A model generated the notes under the pieces. The model searched no databases and was not told the DNA's origin. It was given only the letters and a program-made list of their open reading frames with translations. A stretch of 64,000 bases of DNA, from NCBI GenBank assembly GCA_036501425.1, contig DASYAI010000037.1, forward strand, positions 1 through 64,000, written 5' to 3'. The DNA comes from DATKRB01 sp036501425 (GTDB lineage: Bacteria; Actinomycetota; Acidimicrobiia; Acidimicrobiales; RAAP-2). Both the position numbers and the translations under genes were made by a program. Within the stretch, counting starts at the first letter, position 1. The number at the start of each line of letters is the position of its first letter. Shown in pieces: positions 8,617 through 17,888 of the stretch.

Positions 8617-9441
8617 ATGAACGTCGGCTTCATCGGTCTGGGTTCCCAGGGAGCGCCGATGGCGGCGCGCATCGGTGAGGTCTTCGACCTGGCGGTCTGG
8701 GCCCGCCGGCCCGAGTCGATCACCAGCTTCACCGGAAGGGTGGCGCGGGTCGCGACCTCGGCGCGTGATCTGGCGACGTCCTGCGACGTGGTGTGTCTCT
8801 GCGTGCGCGACGACGCCGGCGTGCGCGCGGTGTGTGACGGGCCGGCGGGGGTGCTCGCAGGGCTGGCGCCCCGAGCGGTCCTCGTCGTGCACAGCACCGT
8901 CCATCCGAACACCGTGCGCCAGCTCGCCGTCGACGCCCACGCGTCCGGAGTCGAGGTGCTCGACGCGCCCGTCTCGGGGGCGAACGCGGCGGCAGAGGGC
9001 CGGCTGGTGACGATGGCCGGCGGCGACCAGAAGGTCTTCGACCGCGTGCGGCCGATCCTGGCCACCCACAGCGACCGGATCTTCCTCGTCGGCCCGGTCG
9101 GGGCGGGCCAGATCGCGAAGTTGGTCAACAACGCCCTCTTCACTGCCCACCTCGCCCTAGCCGCGACCGCCCTCGACGCCGGCGAGCAGCTGGGCCTCGC
9201 CCGCGATGTTCTCCACCAGGTGCTGTCGGCCGGCTCGGGCCGCTCGGCCGCGCTCGAGCTGTCACGGCGGCTCGCGGTCGACGGCCTGGTCGACCGGTCC
9301 GCCGCCGATCTGCTGACCAAGGACGTTCGGCTCTTCGCCGGCGTGGCCGCCGAGGCCAACGTCGACGCCGGTCCGCTCGTGGGTCCGGCCCAACGGCTGT
9401 TGGACCGCCAGCCGCAGTCGACCGGGCCGCCGACCGAGTAG
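8617..9441 (+). CDS. NAD(P)-dependent oxidoreductase, 3-hydroxyisobutyrate dehydrogenase family
   Basis: A 274-residue beta-hydroxyacid dehydrogenase-like enzyme. It has the Rossmann motif VGFIGLGSQGAPMA (residues 3-16), the substrate-binding DAPVSGANAAAEG (~115) and the catalytic-lysine region GAGQIAKLVNNALF (~162-175, Lys in the family's GxxxKxxxN). The ATG at 8617 follows a GAGGGGAGGG ribosome-binding site. Family members oxidise 3-hydroxyisobutyrate, tartronate semialdehyde or similar acids, or reduce imines. Monocistronic, divergent from the SNF2 gene. Confidence 0.85.
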   Translation: MNVGFIGLGSQGAPMAARIGEVFDLAVWARRPESITSFTGRVARVATSARDLATSCDVVCLCVRDDAGVRAVCDGPAGVLAGLAPRAVLVVHSTVHPNTVRQLAVDAHASGVEVLDAPVSGANAAAEGRLVTMAGGDQKVFDRVRPILATHSDRIFLVGPVGAGQIAKLVNNALFTAHLALAATALDAGEQLGLARDVLHQVLSAGSGRSAALELSRRLAVDGLVDRSAADLLTKDVRLFAGVAAEANVDAGPLVGPAQRLLDRQPQSTGPPTE

Positions 9442-9527
9442 CCCGCGGGGCTCCCACCTGGGGCACCGGGACCGTCGGGCTCCGGTACGCTCTGCCAGAC
9501 GACAGAGCGCCGAGGTGGGGAGATCCG

Positions 9528-10940
9528 ATGCCGCAAACTGCCGGGTCAGGGGAGCTGACGTGGATGCCGGCGTGGGAGATCCGCGACCGGATCGCCAAGG
9601 GCGACCTCTCGCCGGTGGAGGTGACCGAGCACTTCCTCGGTCGGATCGAGGATCTGGACGGCACGTTGAAGACGTTCCGAACCCTCGACGCGCAAGGTGC
9701 CCGGCGCCAGGCCAAGCAGGCCGAGGACGCGGTCCGACGGGGTGACCCGCTCGGGCCGCTGCACGGGGTGCCGTTCTCGGTCAAGGAGCACGTGGCGGTG
9801 GCCGGAATGCCCTTGATGGGGGCCGGGTTTCCAGAGCCCGTCTCCAAGCGCGACGCGCTGGGCGTTCAGCGGCTTCGTGATGCGGGCGGCATCGTGTTCG
9901 GGACCAACACGATGATGTACACCAACGGCCTCCGGGTCGGCGCGGACGGCAAGATGGTGATGGCCTTCGACTGGGAGGCCGAGGCGCGCAACCCCTGGGA
10001 CACGTCGAGGGTCCCGGGATGGTCGAGCGCCGGTGGTGCCGCGGCGACGTCGGCTCGGCTGGTCCCCCTGGCGGTCGGGACCGACGGCGGCGGTTCGACC
10101 CGCCTTCCCGCTGCCTATTCGGGGGTGTTCGGCCTCCACCCGACGACCACCCTGATCCCCTGGGCCGACTACGACACGCCGCAGGTCTCCCCGATGATGA
10201 TGTCGATGGGCCCGCTCGCTCGGTATGTCAGGGACGCGGCCATCATGCTGCAGGTCATGGCGGGGCCCGACGGGCGAGACATGACCTGCATGCAGACGGA
10301 CCCCCCCGACTACCTGGCGGACATCGACGCGGGGGTCGAGGGGATGCGCCTGGCGTGGACCGACGACTACGGGTTCACCGCCATGTACGCACAGGAGGAG
10401 AGCGACCGGGTGATCGCCGCGGTCGGTGAGGCGGCCCTGGGGTTCAACGAGCTGGGTGCGACGGTGGTCGGCACGCGGGAGTCCTGGGAGGACTTCTTCC
10501 CCGGGTTCGTGGCGGCGACCTACCTCTTCCCGACCGGGGGGTCCCGGCCCCCACGGCCGACGCCCGAGGCGTGGGAGCACGCCCTCGACAGCCGCCGACG
10601 GAACTACGACAAGTTCCGCCTCGTCCTACGGGACCACGACGTGTTGCTGAGCGCCACCACCCAGCTCCTCCCACGCACGATCGAGGAATGGGCCGACAAC
10701 TGGACGACCGGCGGCTCGAGGTTCGAGCCGCACCACACGTTCGCTCCGGTCTATACGAGCCACACGCACATGTTCAACTGGCTGGGTTTTCCCGCTGCGT
10801 CGGTCCCCTGCGGGTTCGTGGACGGTCTGCCCATCGGGCTGCAGATCGTCGCCCTGCCCGGCAACGAGGCGAAGATCTTCCGGGTCGCCAACGCCTTTCA
10901 GCGGGCCTACCCTCAGCTCGAGCATCCCCCGACGTCCTGA
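9528..10940 (+). CDS. Amidase (amidase signature family)
   Basis: A 470-residue amidase-signature hydrolase. The Ser-cisSer-Lys triad is recognisable: Lys in VPFSVKEHVAV (residues ~80-90), cis-Ser in PGWSSAGGAAA (~163-173) and the nucleophile region GTDGGGSTRLPAA (~184-196). Family members hydrolyse amides such as indoleacetamide, nicotinamide-like or lactam substrates. The GGDT/SS pattern is slightly unusual: GGGS replaces the common TGGS. A GGGGAG ribosome-binding site precedes the ATG. Convergent with the methyltransferase gene downstream. Confidence 0.88.
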   Translation: MPQTAGSGELTWMPAWEIRDRIAKGDLSPVEVTEHFLGRIEDLDGTLKTFRTLDAQGARRQAKQAEDAVRRGDPLGPLHGVPFSVKEHVAVAGMPLMGAGFPEPVSKRDALGVQRLRDAGGIVFGTNTMMYTNGLRVGADGKMVMAFDWEAEARNPWDTSRVPGWSSAGGAAATSARLVPLAVGTDGGGSTRLPAAYSGVFGLHPTTTLIPWADYDTPQVSPMMMSMGPLARYVRDAAIMLQVMAGPDGRDMTCMQTDPPDYLADIDAGVEGMRLAWTDDYGFTAMYAQEESDRVIAAVGEAALGFNELGATVVGTRESWEDFFPGFVAATYLFPTGGSRPPRPTPEAWEHALDSRRRNYDKFRLVLRDHDVLLSATTQLLPRTIEEWADNWTTGGSRFEPHHTFAPVYTSHTHMFNWLGFPAASVPCGFVDGLPIGLQIVALPGNEAKIFRVANAFQRAYPQLEHPPTS

Positions 10941-10978
10941 GGGGCTGATGTCGGGACGCCGACCGGCTTTCGGGACAC

Positions 10979-11596
10979 CTACGGAGTCGCGAGGCGCACC
11001 ACGTCCGCCAGCCAGGCTTCGGCCACGGGGGTGCCGAGGCCCGGGTTGATGTCGAAGTGGGCGGGGGCGAGGGAACCGACTCGCCAGCCGGCGCCGAACG
11101 CGGCGCGCAGCTCGCCTTCGGTGATCCGGCGGGGACCCCAATCCCCTGGCTGGCGATCGCTGAAGCACATCAGGTGAACGTGGCCGCCGGGGCGGAGGAC
11201 CGCGTGGACCGCCTTCACGTACCGGGCACGGGCGGCGTCGTCGAAGACGTGGAACAGCCCACTGTCGACGACGGTGTCGAAGGTCTCGCCCAGCAGGTCG
11301 AGGTGGAGCGCGTCGAGCACCTCGAAGCGGGCCTCGACGCGACGTTCGGCCGCCTTGCGGCGGGCCAGCTCGACGGCGCGACCCGAGACGTCGATACCCA
11401 GGGCGCGGGCGCCGTGGCGCGCGGCCAGCAGCGCGTGCTCGCCGGTGCCGCAGCCGGCGTCGAGCAGCGCGCCGCTGAGCGCGCCCGCCTCGGCGAGGCG
11501 GCCGAATGCGGTCTGCGGACGGCCGATGTCCCAGGGGGCGGGCGGCCCCCGGTACGAGTCGTCCCAGTCGGGGTGGGGGGCGTCGGGGGCGGTCAT
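10979..11596 (-). CDS. Class I SAM-dependent methyltransferase
   Basis: A 205-residue protein with SAM motif I LLDAGCGTGEHALLAA (residues ~44-59), motif II region GIDVSGRAVELAR, and VVDSGLFHVFDD (motif IV region). It starts MTAPDAPHPDWDDSYRG, typical of small thiopurine- or tellurite-resistance-like methyltransferases in actinobacteria (the WDDSYRGPPAPWDIGRPQ segment). The substrate cannot be inferred. Convergent with the amidase; the ATG at 11596 is the only sensible start. Confidence 0.8.
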   Translation of the reverse strand: MTAPDAPHPDWDDSYRGPPAPWDIGRPQTAFGRLAEAGALSGALLDAGCGTGEHALLAARHGARALGIDVSGRAVELARRKAAERRVEARFEVLDALHLDLLGETFDTVVDSGLFHVFDDAARARYVKAVHAVLRPGGHVHLMCFSDRQPGDWGPRRITEGELRAAFGAGWRVGSLAPAHFDINPGLGTPVAEAWLADVVRLATP

Positions 11597-11698
11597 CCGC
11601 TCATCTTCGCCGAGGCATCCCCAGCCCATCCAGGCTGTTAACATGCTGGAAACAAAGAACGATGACACCGCCGCCAGCGGTGGAAGGAGGTGACTCGA

Positions 11699-12184
11699 GT
11701 GTTCGCTCGAATCCTCTTGGCTGTGGACGACACCGAGTCCGGCGACACCGCGGTGAGCTTCACCTCCGCCCTGGCGCGCCGCCTCGGCAGCGAGGTGCGG
11801 GTCGTCCACGTGAACGAGCTCCTGGTCGGCGGACGCGGCTATGGCGCGGAGACCGAGCTCGAGGCCATGAACGTGGTCGATTCGGCCACCGCCCGACTGC
11901 GTGGCGCCGGGGTACGCGCCGACGGCGTCCACTACCTGGCCAACTGCTTCACCATCGATCACCGCATCGCCGAATCGGCACTGGAGTGGGGCGCCGACGT
12001 GATCGTCTTCGGTTCCAAGCGCCGCCGTCACCTGCCCAGGTTCGGCACGGGCATGCGGGAGCGGGTGACCGCCCTGACCGGCTTGCCCGCCCTTACGGCT
12101 CCGGCGCCCCTAAAGTTCGGTCGCAAGGTCAACCGCCGGCTCGAGCCCGCGTCGCGAGTACCCGAGGAGACGGCCGTCAGCTGA
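11699..12184 (+). CDS. Universal stress protein (UspA family)
   Basis: A 161-residue Usp-fold protein: FARILLAVDDTESGDTAVSF at the N-terminus, VRVVHVNEL (beta-2), and a C-terminal VIVFGSKRRRH before the helix. The canonical ATP-binding GxxGx9GS is degenerate here. GTG at 11699 is chosen because a perfect AAGGAGG (11684-11690) sits 8 nt upstream; the GTG at 11690 overlaps that ribosome-binding site. It converges with the XRE-cupin regulator (10 bases between stops). Confidence 0.75.
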   Translation: MFARILLAVDDTESGDTAVSFTSALARRLGSEVRVVHVNELLVGGRGYGAETELEAMNVVDSATARLRGAGVRADGVHYLANCFTIDHRIAESALEWGADVIVFGSKRRRHLPRFGTGMRERVTALTGLPALTAPAPLKFGRKVNRRLEPASRVPEETAVS

Positions 12185-12193
12185 CAGGTCGGC

Positions 12194-12931
12194 TCAGCCG
12201 CGCTCGCCGTTGTAGATGGTGATGGAAAGGAAGCGGATCGGCAGCTTGATCAGCATGGTCGGCCCGTGGGGGATGTCGCCCTCGAACTGCAGCGTGTCGC
12301 CCCGCTCCATCTTGTAGCGCTGGCGGCCGTAGCCGTACTCCATGACGCCGCTCAACATGTAGAGGATCTCGATCCCCGAGTGCTGGAACAGCGGGAAGAC
12401 CTCGGTTTCGTTGTCCAGGCTGACCAGCAGTGGCTCGACCCGTTTGTACGGTCCGCGCAGGCTGCCCAGCAGCTCGTAGGTGTGGCCGGCCCGGGTGCCC
12501 TTGCGCACGATCTCGGGACCGCTGCCCGCCTTCACGAACATCGCATCGCGCTCTTCGGCCAGGCCACGGAACAGCGCGGTGACGGGCATGTCGAGCGCTC
12601 CGGCCAGCCGCTCGACGGTCGAGAGGCTCGGCGAGGTCTGGGCGTTCTCGATCTTCGAGAGCATCCCTTTGGAGATGCCGGTGCGGTCGGCCAGCTGGCC
12701 CACGTTGAGCCCGAGCTCGAGACGGCGCGCCCGCACGTGGTTGGCGATGACCTGGCCCAGCTGGCTGTCGGGCTCCGGGGGCCCGGCGTTATCGACGGTC
12801 ACCTGCTCGCCAGCCCGGCGCGTCTTGCGTGCCGTACCGGTGGTCTTGGCGGCGGGCGGCGTGCTGGTGCTGTGGGTTGCTCGGGTGCCGGCGTGCGGCG
12901 ACTGGGCACGAGCAGTCCGGCGGGTGGCCAC
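12194..12931 (-). CDS. XRE-family transcriptional regulator with C-terminal cupin domain
   Basis: A 245-residue regulator: a basic Ala/Thr-rich N-terminal tail (~55 residues), an HTH_3 domain (RLELGLNVGQLADRTGISKG, residues ~70-120), then a cupin sensor domain (HSGIEILYMLSGVMEYGYG ... GDTLQFEGDIPHGP, ~180-225). Such proteins (PuuR/SutR-like) sense small metabolites and often control adjacent amine or amino-acid genes. It lies downstream of, and on the same strand as, the FAD oxidoreductase/glutamate synthase-like genes, so it probably controls that cluster. A TAGAGT box lies 8 nt upstream of the GTG, suggesting its own near-leaderless promoter. Confidence 0.85.
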   Translation of the reverse strand: MATRRTARAQSPHAGTRATHSTSTPPAAKTTGTARKTRRAGEQVTVDNAGPPEPDSQLGQVIANHVRARRLELGLNVGQLADRTGISKGMLSKIENAQTSPSLSTVERLAGALDMPVTALFRGLAEERDAMFVKAGSGPEIVRKGTRAGHTYELLGSLRGPYKRVEPLLVSLDNETEVFPLFQHSGIEILYMLSGVMEYGYGRQRYKMERGDTLQFEGDIPHGPTMLIKLPIRFLSITIYNGERG

Positions 12932-12983
12932 GACCGGTCACTCTACGCCCCAGGTGAGAGGGATCCGCGGTGCTCAGGGGTGC

Positions 12984-14177
12984 TCAGCGCATCTGGCCCG
13001 CGCCCACGTAGGGGTGGGGGCTGAGCAGCGGGTCCTCCTCGGCGAAGCGCCCCCAGCGGAAGTCGTGGGGGTCGATGTCGGGATGGCGGCTCGCACCGCT
13101 GGTGATCAGGTCGGCCATCAGCTCGCCGACCGACGGCGAGATCTTGTAGCCGTGACCCGAGAAGCCCGCGCAGAGCCAGATCCCCTCGACGGCCGAGGCC
13201 GAGATGATCGGGTTGTAGTCGGGGGTCACGTCGTAACAGCCGGCGTAGGACCGGGCGAGCGACGCTCCCTCGAAGCCGGGGAAGCGGTGGGCGAACTTGG
13301 GTACGGCCGCTGCCAGCTCGTCGTCGCTCACCCGCTCGCGGTACCCGTCGGGGTCGGCCCACTCGGGATCGGAGTGGTCGGAGTCGCCCAGCAGGATCTG
13401 CCCATCGCCGTCGGTCCGCACGTACTGGAGCGACACCAGGTCGGAGAAGACCGGGAGCGCTCCGGGTGGGCGACCCGGGGCGACCAGCAGGATCTGGGCC
13501 CGCTGGGCCCGCACGGGCAGGTCGATGCCGACGCCGCGGGCCAGGGCGGTGGACCAGGGGCCGGCCGCCAGCACGACGTGGGCGGCGCCGACGTGGCTGC
13601 CGTCCGCCAGGACAACACCGGTGGCGCGGCCGGCCCGCACTTGCACCGAGACCACCGGGGCGTGCTGGCGCAGGCGGGCACCGCCGCGCTTGGCGGCCGT
13701 GGCGAAGGCCAGTGCGGTCTGGTGCCCGTCGCCGAAGCCGCCGCAGGGCTCGTACGCGAACTCGGCGAACTCGTCGAGCCGGGCGGCCGGCCACAGGGCG
13801 CCCGCGGCCTCGTGGTCCATCAGCACCACGCGGATGCCGAGGGCCTGCTGCATGTCTACGTTCGCCCGCAGCGCAGCGAGGTTCTGGTGGCCCACGCCGA
13901 CCAGGTAGCCGGTCCTGGTGTAGCCCGACGGCGCGCCGAGGATCTCGGCCGCATCCTCGAGCACGGGAAGGGCGCGCCAGGCCATGGCGGCGAGCGACGG
14001 GATGCCGTAGTGGCAGCGCACGATGCCGCTCGACTTGCCGGTGCCGCCCGAGCCCACGGCGTCGCGTTCGAGCACCAGGACATCGGTCAGCCCGAGCTCC
14101 ACCAGAGCCCGGGCCGTGCTCAGACCCGCCACGCCGCCACCGATGACGACGACCTCGGCCGTGCGGGCAGAGACCAC
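12984..14177 (-). CDS. FAD-dependent oxidoreductase (DAO / sarcosine oxidase-like)
   Basis: A 397-residue D-amino-acid-oxidase-fold flavoprotein. The FAD Rossmann motif VVVIGGGVAGLSTARAL is at residues ~9-25, then VLERDAVGSGGTGKSSGIVR; the C-terminal CAGFSGHGYKISPSVGELMAD is the second FAD contact typical of sarcosine oxidase beta/SoxB and glycine oxidases. It should oxidise a secondary or N-alkyl amine to imine. The GTG at 14177 lies 5 nt past the stop of the FMN-glutamate synthase gene, which places it in that operon. In known N-methylglutamate systems the dehydrogenase has four subunits; here only this single chain is present. Confidence 0.85.
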   Translation of the reverse strand: MVSARTAEVVVIGGGVAGLSTARALVELGLTDVLVLERDAVGSGGTGKSSGIVRCHYGIPSLAAMAWRALPVLEDAAEILGAPSGYTRTGYLVGVGHQNLAALRANVDMQQALGIRVVLMDHEAAGALWPAARLDEFAEFAYEPCGGFGDGHQTALAFATAAKRGGARLRQHAPVVSVQVRAGRATGVVLADGSHVGAAHVVLAAGPWSTALARGVGIDLPVRAQRAQILLVAPGRPPGALPVFSDLVSLQYVRTDGDGQILLGDSDHSDPEWADPDGYRERVSDDELAAAVPKFAHRFPGFEGASLARSYAGCYDVTPDYNPIISASAVEGIWLCAGFSGHGYKISPSVGELMADLITSGASRHPDIDPHDFRWGRFAEEDPLLSPHPYVGAGQMR

Positions 14178-14182
14178 GGTGG

Positions 14183-15529
14183 TCAGGAGGGCCAGCCCGG
14201 GATCCAACCGGTGCCCGCCAGCGGGACCCGGGCCATGGCGGCGGCCTCGAGCGTCAGCGCTGCGAGATCCTCGGGCTCGAGGTGATGCACGCTGGACTTC
14301 CCGCAGGCGCGGGCCAGCGCGGTCACCTCCATGGTGAGGGCCCGCAAGTAGTTGGCCACCGAGGTGGCGGCGTGGACGGGATCGAGCCGGGCTTCGAGCG
14401 CGGCCTCCTGCGTGGTGATGCCGACAGGGCACGAGCCGGTGTGGCAGTGGGCGCACCCGCCGGGCCGGGTGCCCAGCGCGGCGTAGTCGGCGGAGACGTC
14501 GATGGCAACGCCGCTCTGGTCGCGGTAGGTGGCGCTGTTGCAGCCCAGGGCGAGCAGCGCGGCCACGCCGATGGACACGGCGTCGGCCCCGAGGGCCAGC
14601 GCCTTGGCCACGTCGGCACCCGAGCGGATGCCGCCCGAGACGACCAGCTGGACCTCGTCGCGGGCTCCGATCTCGCGCAGGGCCTCAGCGGCCATGCGAA
14701 CGGCCGGCAGGGTGGGGATGCCGGCGTGCTCGATGAAGACGTCCTGGGTGGCCGCGGTGCCGCCCTGCATGCCGTCGACCACGACGACGTCGGCGCCGGC
14801 CGCCACCGCCAGCTTCACGTCGTGATCGACCCGGGTGGCGCCGATCTTGACGTAGATCGGGATGGCCCAGTCGGTTGCCTCACGCAGCTCCTCGATCTTG
14901 ATGCGCAGGTCGTCGGGGCCGACCCAATCGGGGTGCCGGCTGGCCGAACGTTGGTCGATGCCCGGGGGCAGGGTGCGCATCGACGCGACGCGGTCGTTCA
15001 CCTTCTGGCCGAGCAGCAGGCCCCCACCGCCAGGCTTGGCCCCCTGGCCGATCACGATCTCGACGGCGTCGGCCTGGCGCAGGTCGGCCGGGTCGAAGCC
15101 GTAGCGCGAGGGGAGGACCTGGTACACCAGCTGGGCCGAGGCCTTGCGCTCCTCGGGCGTCATGCCCCCGTCGCCGGTCGTGGTCGAGGTGCCCACTTCG
15201 GTGGCGGCCCGGCCCAGGGCCTCCTTGGCGCTGGCCGACAGGGCGCCGAAGCTCATGCCGGCGATGGTGATCGGGATATCGAGCTGGATCGGCTTGGTGG
15301 CGTGGCGGGTGCCCAGCGTGGTGGCGGTGTCGCAGCGCTCGCGGTAGCCCTCGAGGGGGTAGCGGCTGACCGACGCGGTGAGGAAGACCAGATCGTCGAA
15401 GGTGGGGAGCTTGCGCCGGGCGCCCAGGCCCCGGATGGGATAGTGGCCGGTCTCGGCCATCTGGTGCACCCGAGCGATGACGTCGGGCGTGAAGGTGTGG
15501 TTGTCCGGCTGGCTGGTCGGGTCGGGCAT
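14183..15529 (-). CDS. FMN-binding glutamate synthase-family protein (GltS central/FMN domain)
   Basis: A 448-residue homologue of the FMN domain of ferredoxin-type glutamate synthase (GlxD / MgsC type). Visible are the flavin-binding AGMSFGALSASAKEALG (residues ~90-106), VIGQGAKPGGGGLLLGQKV (~157), VSGGIRSGADVAKALALGAD, and CAHCHTGSCPVGITTQ (~360-375), the cysteine cluster for the Fe-S centre. It is one of three consecutive genes giving a split glutamate synthase. Probably transfers amine or ammonia onto 2-oxoglutarate. ATG start; 7 nt after the GXGXG gene. Confidence 0.9.
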   Translation of the reverse strand: MPDPTSQPDNHTFTPDVIARVHQMAETGHYPIRGLGARRKLPTFDDLVFLTASVSRYPLEGYRERCDTATTLGTRHATKPIQLDIPITIAGMSFGALSASAKEALGRAATEVGTSTTTGDGGMTPEERKASAQLVYQVLPSRYGFDPADLRQADAVEIVIGQGAKPGGGGLLLGQKVNDRVASMRTLPPGIDQRSASRHPDWVGPDDLRIKIEELREATDWAIPIYVKIGATRVDHDVKLAVAAGADVVVVDGMQGGTAATQDVFIEHAGIPTLPAVRMAAEALREIGARDEVQLVVSGGIRSGADVAKALALGADAVSIGVAALLALGCNSATYRDQSGVAIDVSADYAALGTRPGGCAHCHTGSCPVGITTQEAALEARLDPVHAATSVANYLRALTMEVTALARACGKSSVHHLEPEDLAALTLEAAAMARVPLAGTGWIPGWPS

Positions 15530-15536
15530 CGTTCTC

Positions 15537-16229
15537 TCAGTAGGCGCTGTGGTTCTGGGTGGCGAAGTGGTACAGCTGGCGGCCCGAGGCCACCTTGGTC
15601 ACCCGCTCCGGATCGATGTGGTCGAAGCCGGTGGCGGCCACCAGTTGCTGGACCGCCAGCAGGTCGTCGTCGGTCATCTCCTCGACCACGGCGTCGGCGC
15701 CGAGCGACGCGATGGATCCCTGCACGTAGATGACCGCCTCGTAGAGGGAGTCGCCCAATGCGTGGCCGGCATCGCCGCCGATGAGGATGGTGCCGGCCTG
15801 GGCCAGAAAGCCGGTCATCGCCCCGGCGTCGCCGGCGATGGCGATGGCGCCGCCCTTGAGCGAGATGCCGGCCCGCAAGGAGGCGTCGCCTTCGATGACG
15901 ATTCGGCCACCGCGGGCGCTGGCCCCGGCGCTCTGGGAGGCGCTACCCCGGACCCGGATGGTGCCGCCCATCAGGTTCTCGCCCACCGACCAGCCGACGA
16001 ACCCGTGCACGGTGACGTCGGGTCCGGCGCCGTCCTTGGTCCCGCACAGGCCGCCGAGGAAGTAGCCGGCATTCCCGTCGACGGTGACGGTGACGGGGGC
16101 GGCCAGGCCCACGGCCAGGTTGTGGCGACCCCGGGGGGCAACCACGGTGGCGCCGGCACCGGCGGGCAGGGCGCGCAGGGCCTGGTTGACCGACCGGGTG
16201 CCCAGCACGTCGCAGTTCAGCGGGTCCAC
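15537..16229 (-). CDS. GXGXG-domain protein (glutamate synthase C-terminal domain homologue)
   Basis: A 230-residue right-handed beta-helix protein equivalent to the GXGXG domain of glutamate synthase or FwdC/FmdC (GlxC / MgsB type). Repeated G-x-G-x-x-x-G strands are seen in MGGTIRVRGSASQSAGASA, GGRIVIEGDASLRAG and GGAIAIAGDAGAMTG. Start GTG 16229 is preceded by an ideal GAGGAGG with 7-nt spacing and overlaps the upstream amidotransferase by 13 bases. It provides the structural subunit between the amidotransferase and FMN domains. Confidence 0.88.
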   Translation of the reverse strand: MDPLNCDVLGTRSVNQALRALPAGAGATVVAPRGRHNLAVGLAAPVTVTVDGNAGYFLGGLCGTKDGAGPDVTVHGFVGWSVGENLMGGTIRVRGSASQSAGASARGGRIVIEGDASLRAGISLKGGAIAIAGDAGAMTGFLAQAGTILIGGDAGHALGDSLYEAVIYVQGSIASLGADAVVEEMTDDDLLAVQQLVAATGFDHIDPERVTKVASGRQLYHFATQNHSAY

Positions 16230-17122
16230 GTGTAGACCTCCTCGGGGCGGGGCTCGAAGACGACGGCGTCCGCGATACCGGGGAGCTCGGCCAGGGCCCG
16301 GTACTCCGACGCCACGGCCACGTAGCCGGGCGCCTCGGCCACCACGGCGGGCTTGCAGGCGAAGGCGTCCCGCACGACCGACATGCCCTCCGCGCTGGTG
16401 ATCACCAGCGTGAAGAAGCCGTCCATCTCTTTCATGACCCAGCGGGTGGCCTCCTCGAGATCGTCGCCCGCCGCCAGGCGGTGGGCCAGAAAGCGGGCGC
16501 CCACCTCGGAGTCGTTGTCCGAGTCGAACCGGATGCCCTGGTCCTCCAAGCGTCGCCGCATGGTGGCGTAGTTGGAGAAGGAGCCGTTGTGCACCACGCA
16601 CAGGTCGCGGTCGGGCACGAAGGGGTGCGAGTGGAGCACGGTGACGGCGGACTCGGTGGCCATGCGGGTGTGGGCGATGGCCAGGTAGCCCTTCCACTGG
16701 CGCACGCCGTAGCGGGCGCAGGTGTCGCTGGGCCGCCCGGTGTCCTTGAGCACGCGCAGGTGCCAGCCACTGCCGAGCACCCGCACGTCGGGCCACTGCT
16801 CGGCCAGGCAGGCGAGCGCGCCCTCGAGCGAGGCCTCGGGCACCTCGAGCACCGCGCCGACGCCGAAGGGCTCGACGCCGGCCCCGGTCGGGCACCGCTC
16901 GAGCAGGGAGCGCGCGACGGCCGCCCAGTCCACCGGGACGTCGGCCCCGAGCGAGACCTGCAGGCTGGCGGGGCCGGCGACCGACCGGCGGTCGGCATAG
17001 AGGGCGATGCCCGAGGAGTCGGGGCCGCGCTCGTCGAGCGCCTCGAGCATGGGCACCAGCAGGGAGCCCAGCTGGGGCTCGAGGGAGCCGTCACGCAGCA
17101 GGAGTCCGATGACGCCGCACAT
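16217..17122 (-). CDS. Class II glutamine amidotransferase (glutamate synthase-type N-domain)
   Basis: A 301-residue Ntn-hydrolase. MCGVIGLLLRDG places Cys2 as the N-terminal nucleophile; DERGPDSSGIALY, AHTRMATES and HNGSFSNYATMRR are the conserved glutaminase segments. It corresponds to GlxB/MgsA, the subunit that releases ammonia from glutamine or acts on gamma-glutamylamides. It begins 3 nt after the stop of the upstream flavin-fold gene and overlaps the GXGXG gene, so it belongs to one operon with the other two glutamate synthase-like subunits. Confidence 0.88.
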   Translation of the reverse strand: MCGVIGLLLRDGSLEPQLGSLLVPMLEALDERGPDSSGIALYADRRSVAGPASLQVSLGADVPVDWAAVARSLLERCPTGAGVEPFGVGAVLEVPEASLEGALACLAEQWPDVRVLGSGWHLRVLKDTGRPSDTCARYGVRQWKGYLAIAHTRMATESAVTVLHSHPFVPDRDLCVVHNGSFSNYATMRRRLEDQGIRFDSDNDSEVGARFLAHRLAAGDDLEEATRWVMKEMDGFFTLVITSAEGMSVVRDAFACKPAVVAEAPGYVAVASEYRALAELPGIADAVVFEPRPEEVYTWTR

Positions 17123-17125
17123 GGC

Positions 17126-17800
17126 TCAGCCCGCCGCCAGGGCCATGGGGCGGCGGTAGCGCTTGACGTAGGGGGGAACCTCGGCCGCGACACGGAGGTC
17201 CGGGTCGACCACGGGAGCTTCGATCACCGTGGTGAGGGGGATGACGCCGGCCCAGATGTCGAGGTCGTAGTCCTCCTCCTCGTCGTGCGGGAAGCCGCTG
17301 CGCACCTTGGCCGAGGACTCGCTCAGGGGAAGGCGCAGCAGCATGGTGCTGCGAAGCTCCTTTTCGGTCGGGGGCCGGGCGTCACGGCTGCGCCCCGGGA
17401 TGATGTGGTCGACCATGAGCTCGAGGCCGTGGCGCTTCTCGTCGAGGTCCTTGACCTCGGAGGCTCGGCCGAGGACGACCACCGAGCGGTAGTTGATGTC
17501 GGTGTTGTAGGTGGAGCGGGCCACCACCAGACCGTCGACGAAGGTGACCGTCATGCAGATCTCGACCTCGGGCGCCTTGGCGCCCCGGAAGAGCCGGCTG
17601 GCCGCCGAGCCGTGCAGGAAGACGGTGTCGCCGTCGCGCCCGTAGGCGAGCGGGATGACCACGGGGAAGCCCTTGTCGGTGCACAGCCCGACATGGCACA
17701 CGAACCCTTCGTCCAAGATGGCGTCGATGGTCTGACGGTCGTAGGCAGCACGGTGGGCGTAGCGGTGCAAGGTGCTGCGCTCCGAGGCGGGTTCGCTCAC
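17126..17800 (-). CDS. Pyridoxamine 5'-phosphate oxidase-family flavoprotein, first gene of the glutamate synthase-like operon
   Basis: A 224-residue split-barrel protein (Pyridox_ox_2 / nitroimidazole-reductase-like). Seen: HRAAYDRQTIDAILDEGFVC, FPVVIPLAYGRDGDTVFLHG, and SAASRLFRG, the FMN phosphate contact. GTG start with AGAGGA upstream. Such proteins reduce small redox partners with FMN. It is the promoter-proximal gene of the minus-strand operon, opposite the glutamine synthetase homologue, so it is likely a working part of this amine pathway, though its role is unknown. Confidence 0.78.
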   Translation of the reverse strand: MSEPASERSTLHRYAHRAAYDRQTIDAILDEGFVCHVGLCTDKGFPVVIPLAYGRDGDTVFLHGSAASRLFRGAKAPEVEICMTVTFVDGLVVARSTYNTDINYRSVVVLGRASEVKDLDEKRHGLELMVDHIIPGRSRDARPPTEKELRSTMLLRLPLSESSAKVRSGFPHDEEEDYDLDIWAGVIPLTTVIEAPVVDPDLRVAAEVPPYVKRYRRPMALAAG

Positions 17801-17888
17801 GACGTCCTCTTTCGTCCGAGTGGGTGGGGCTTTGGTCCGAGTGGTCGGCGGGCCGGGGACCGCTGCCTGCCTCTCATTATGACGGCCC

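Noticed and set aside
5889..8678. Long plus-strand reading frame over the SNF2 gene
   Set aside because: It is the antisense of a conserved helicase, has no recognisable motif, and is the usual GC-rich mirror frame.
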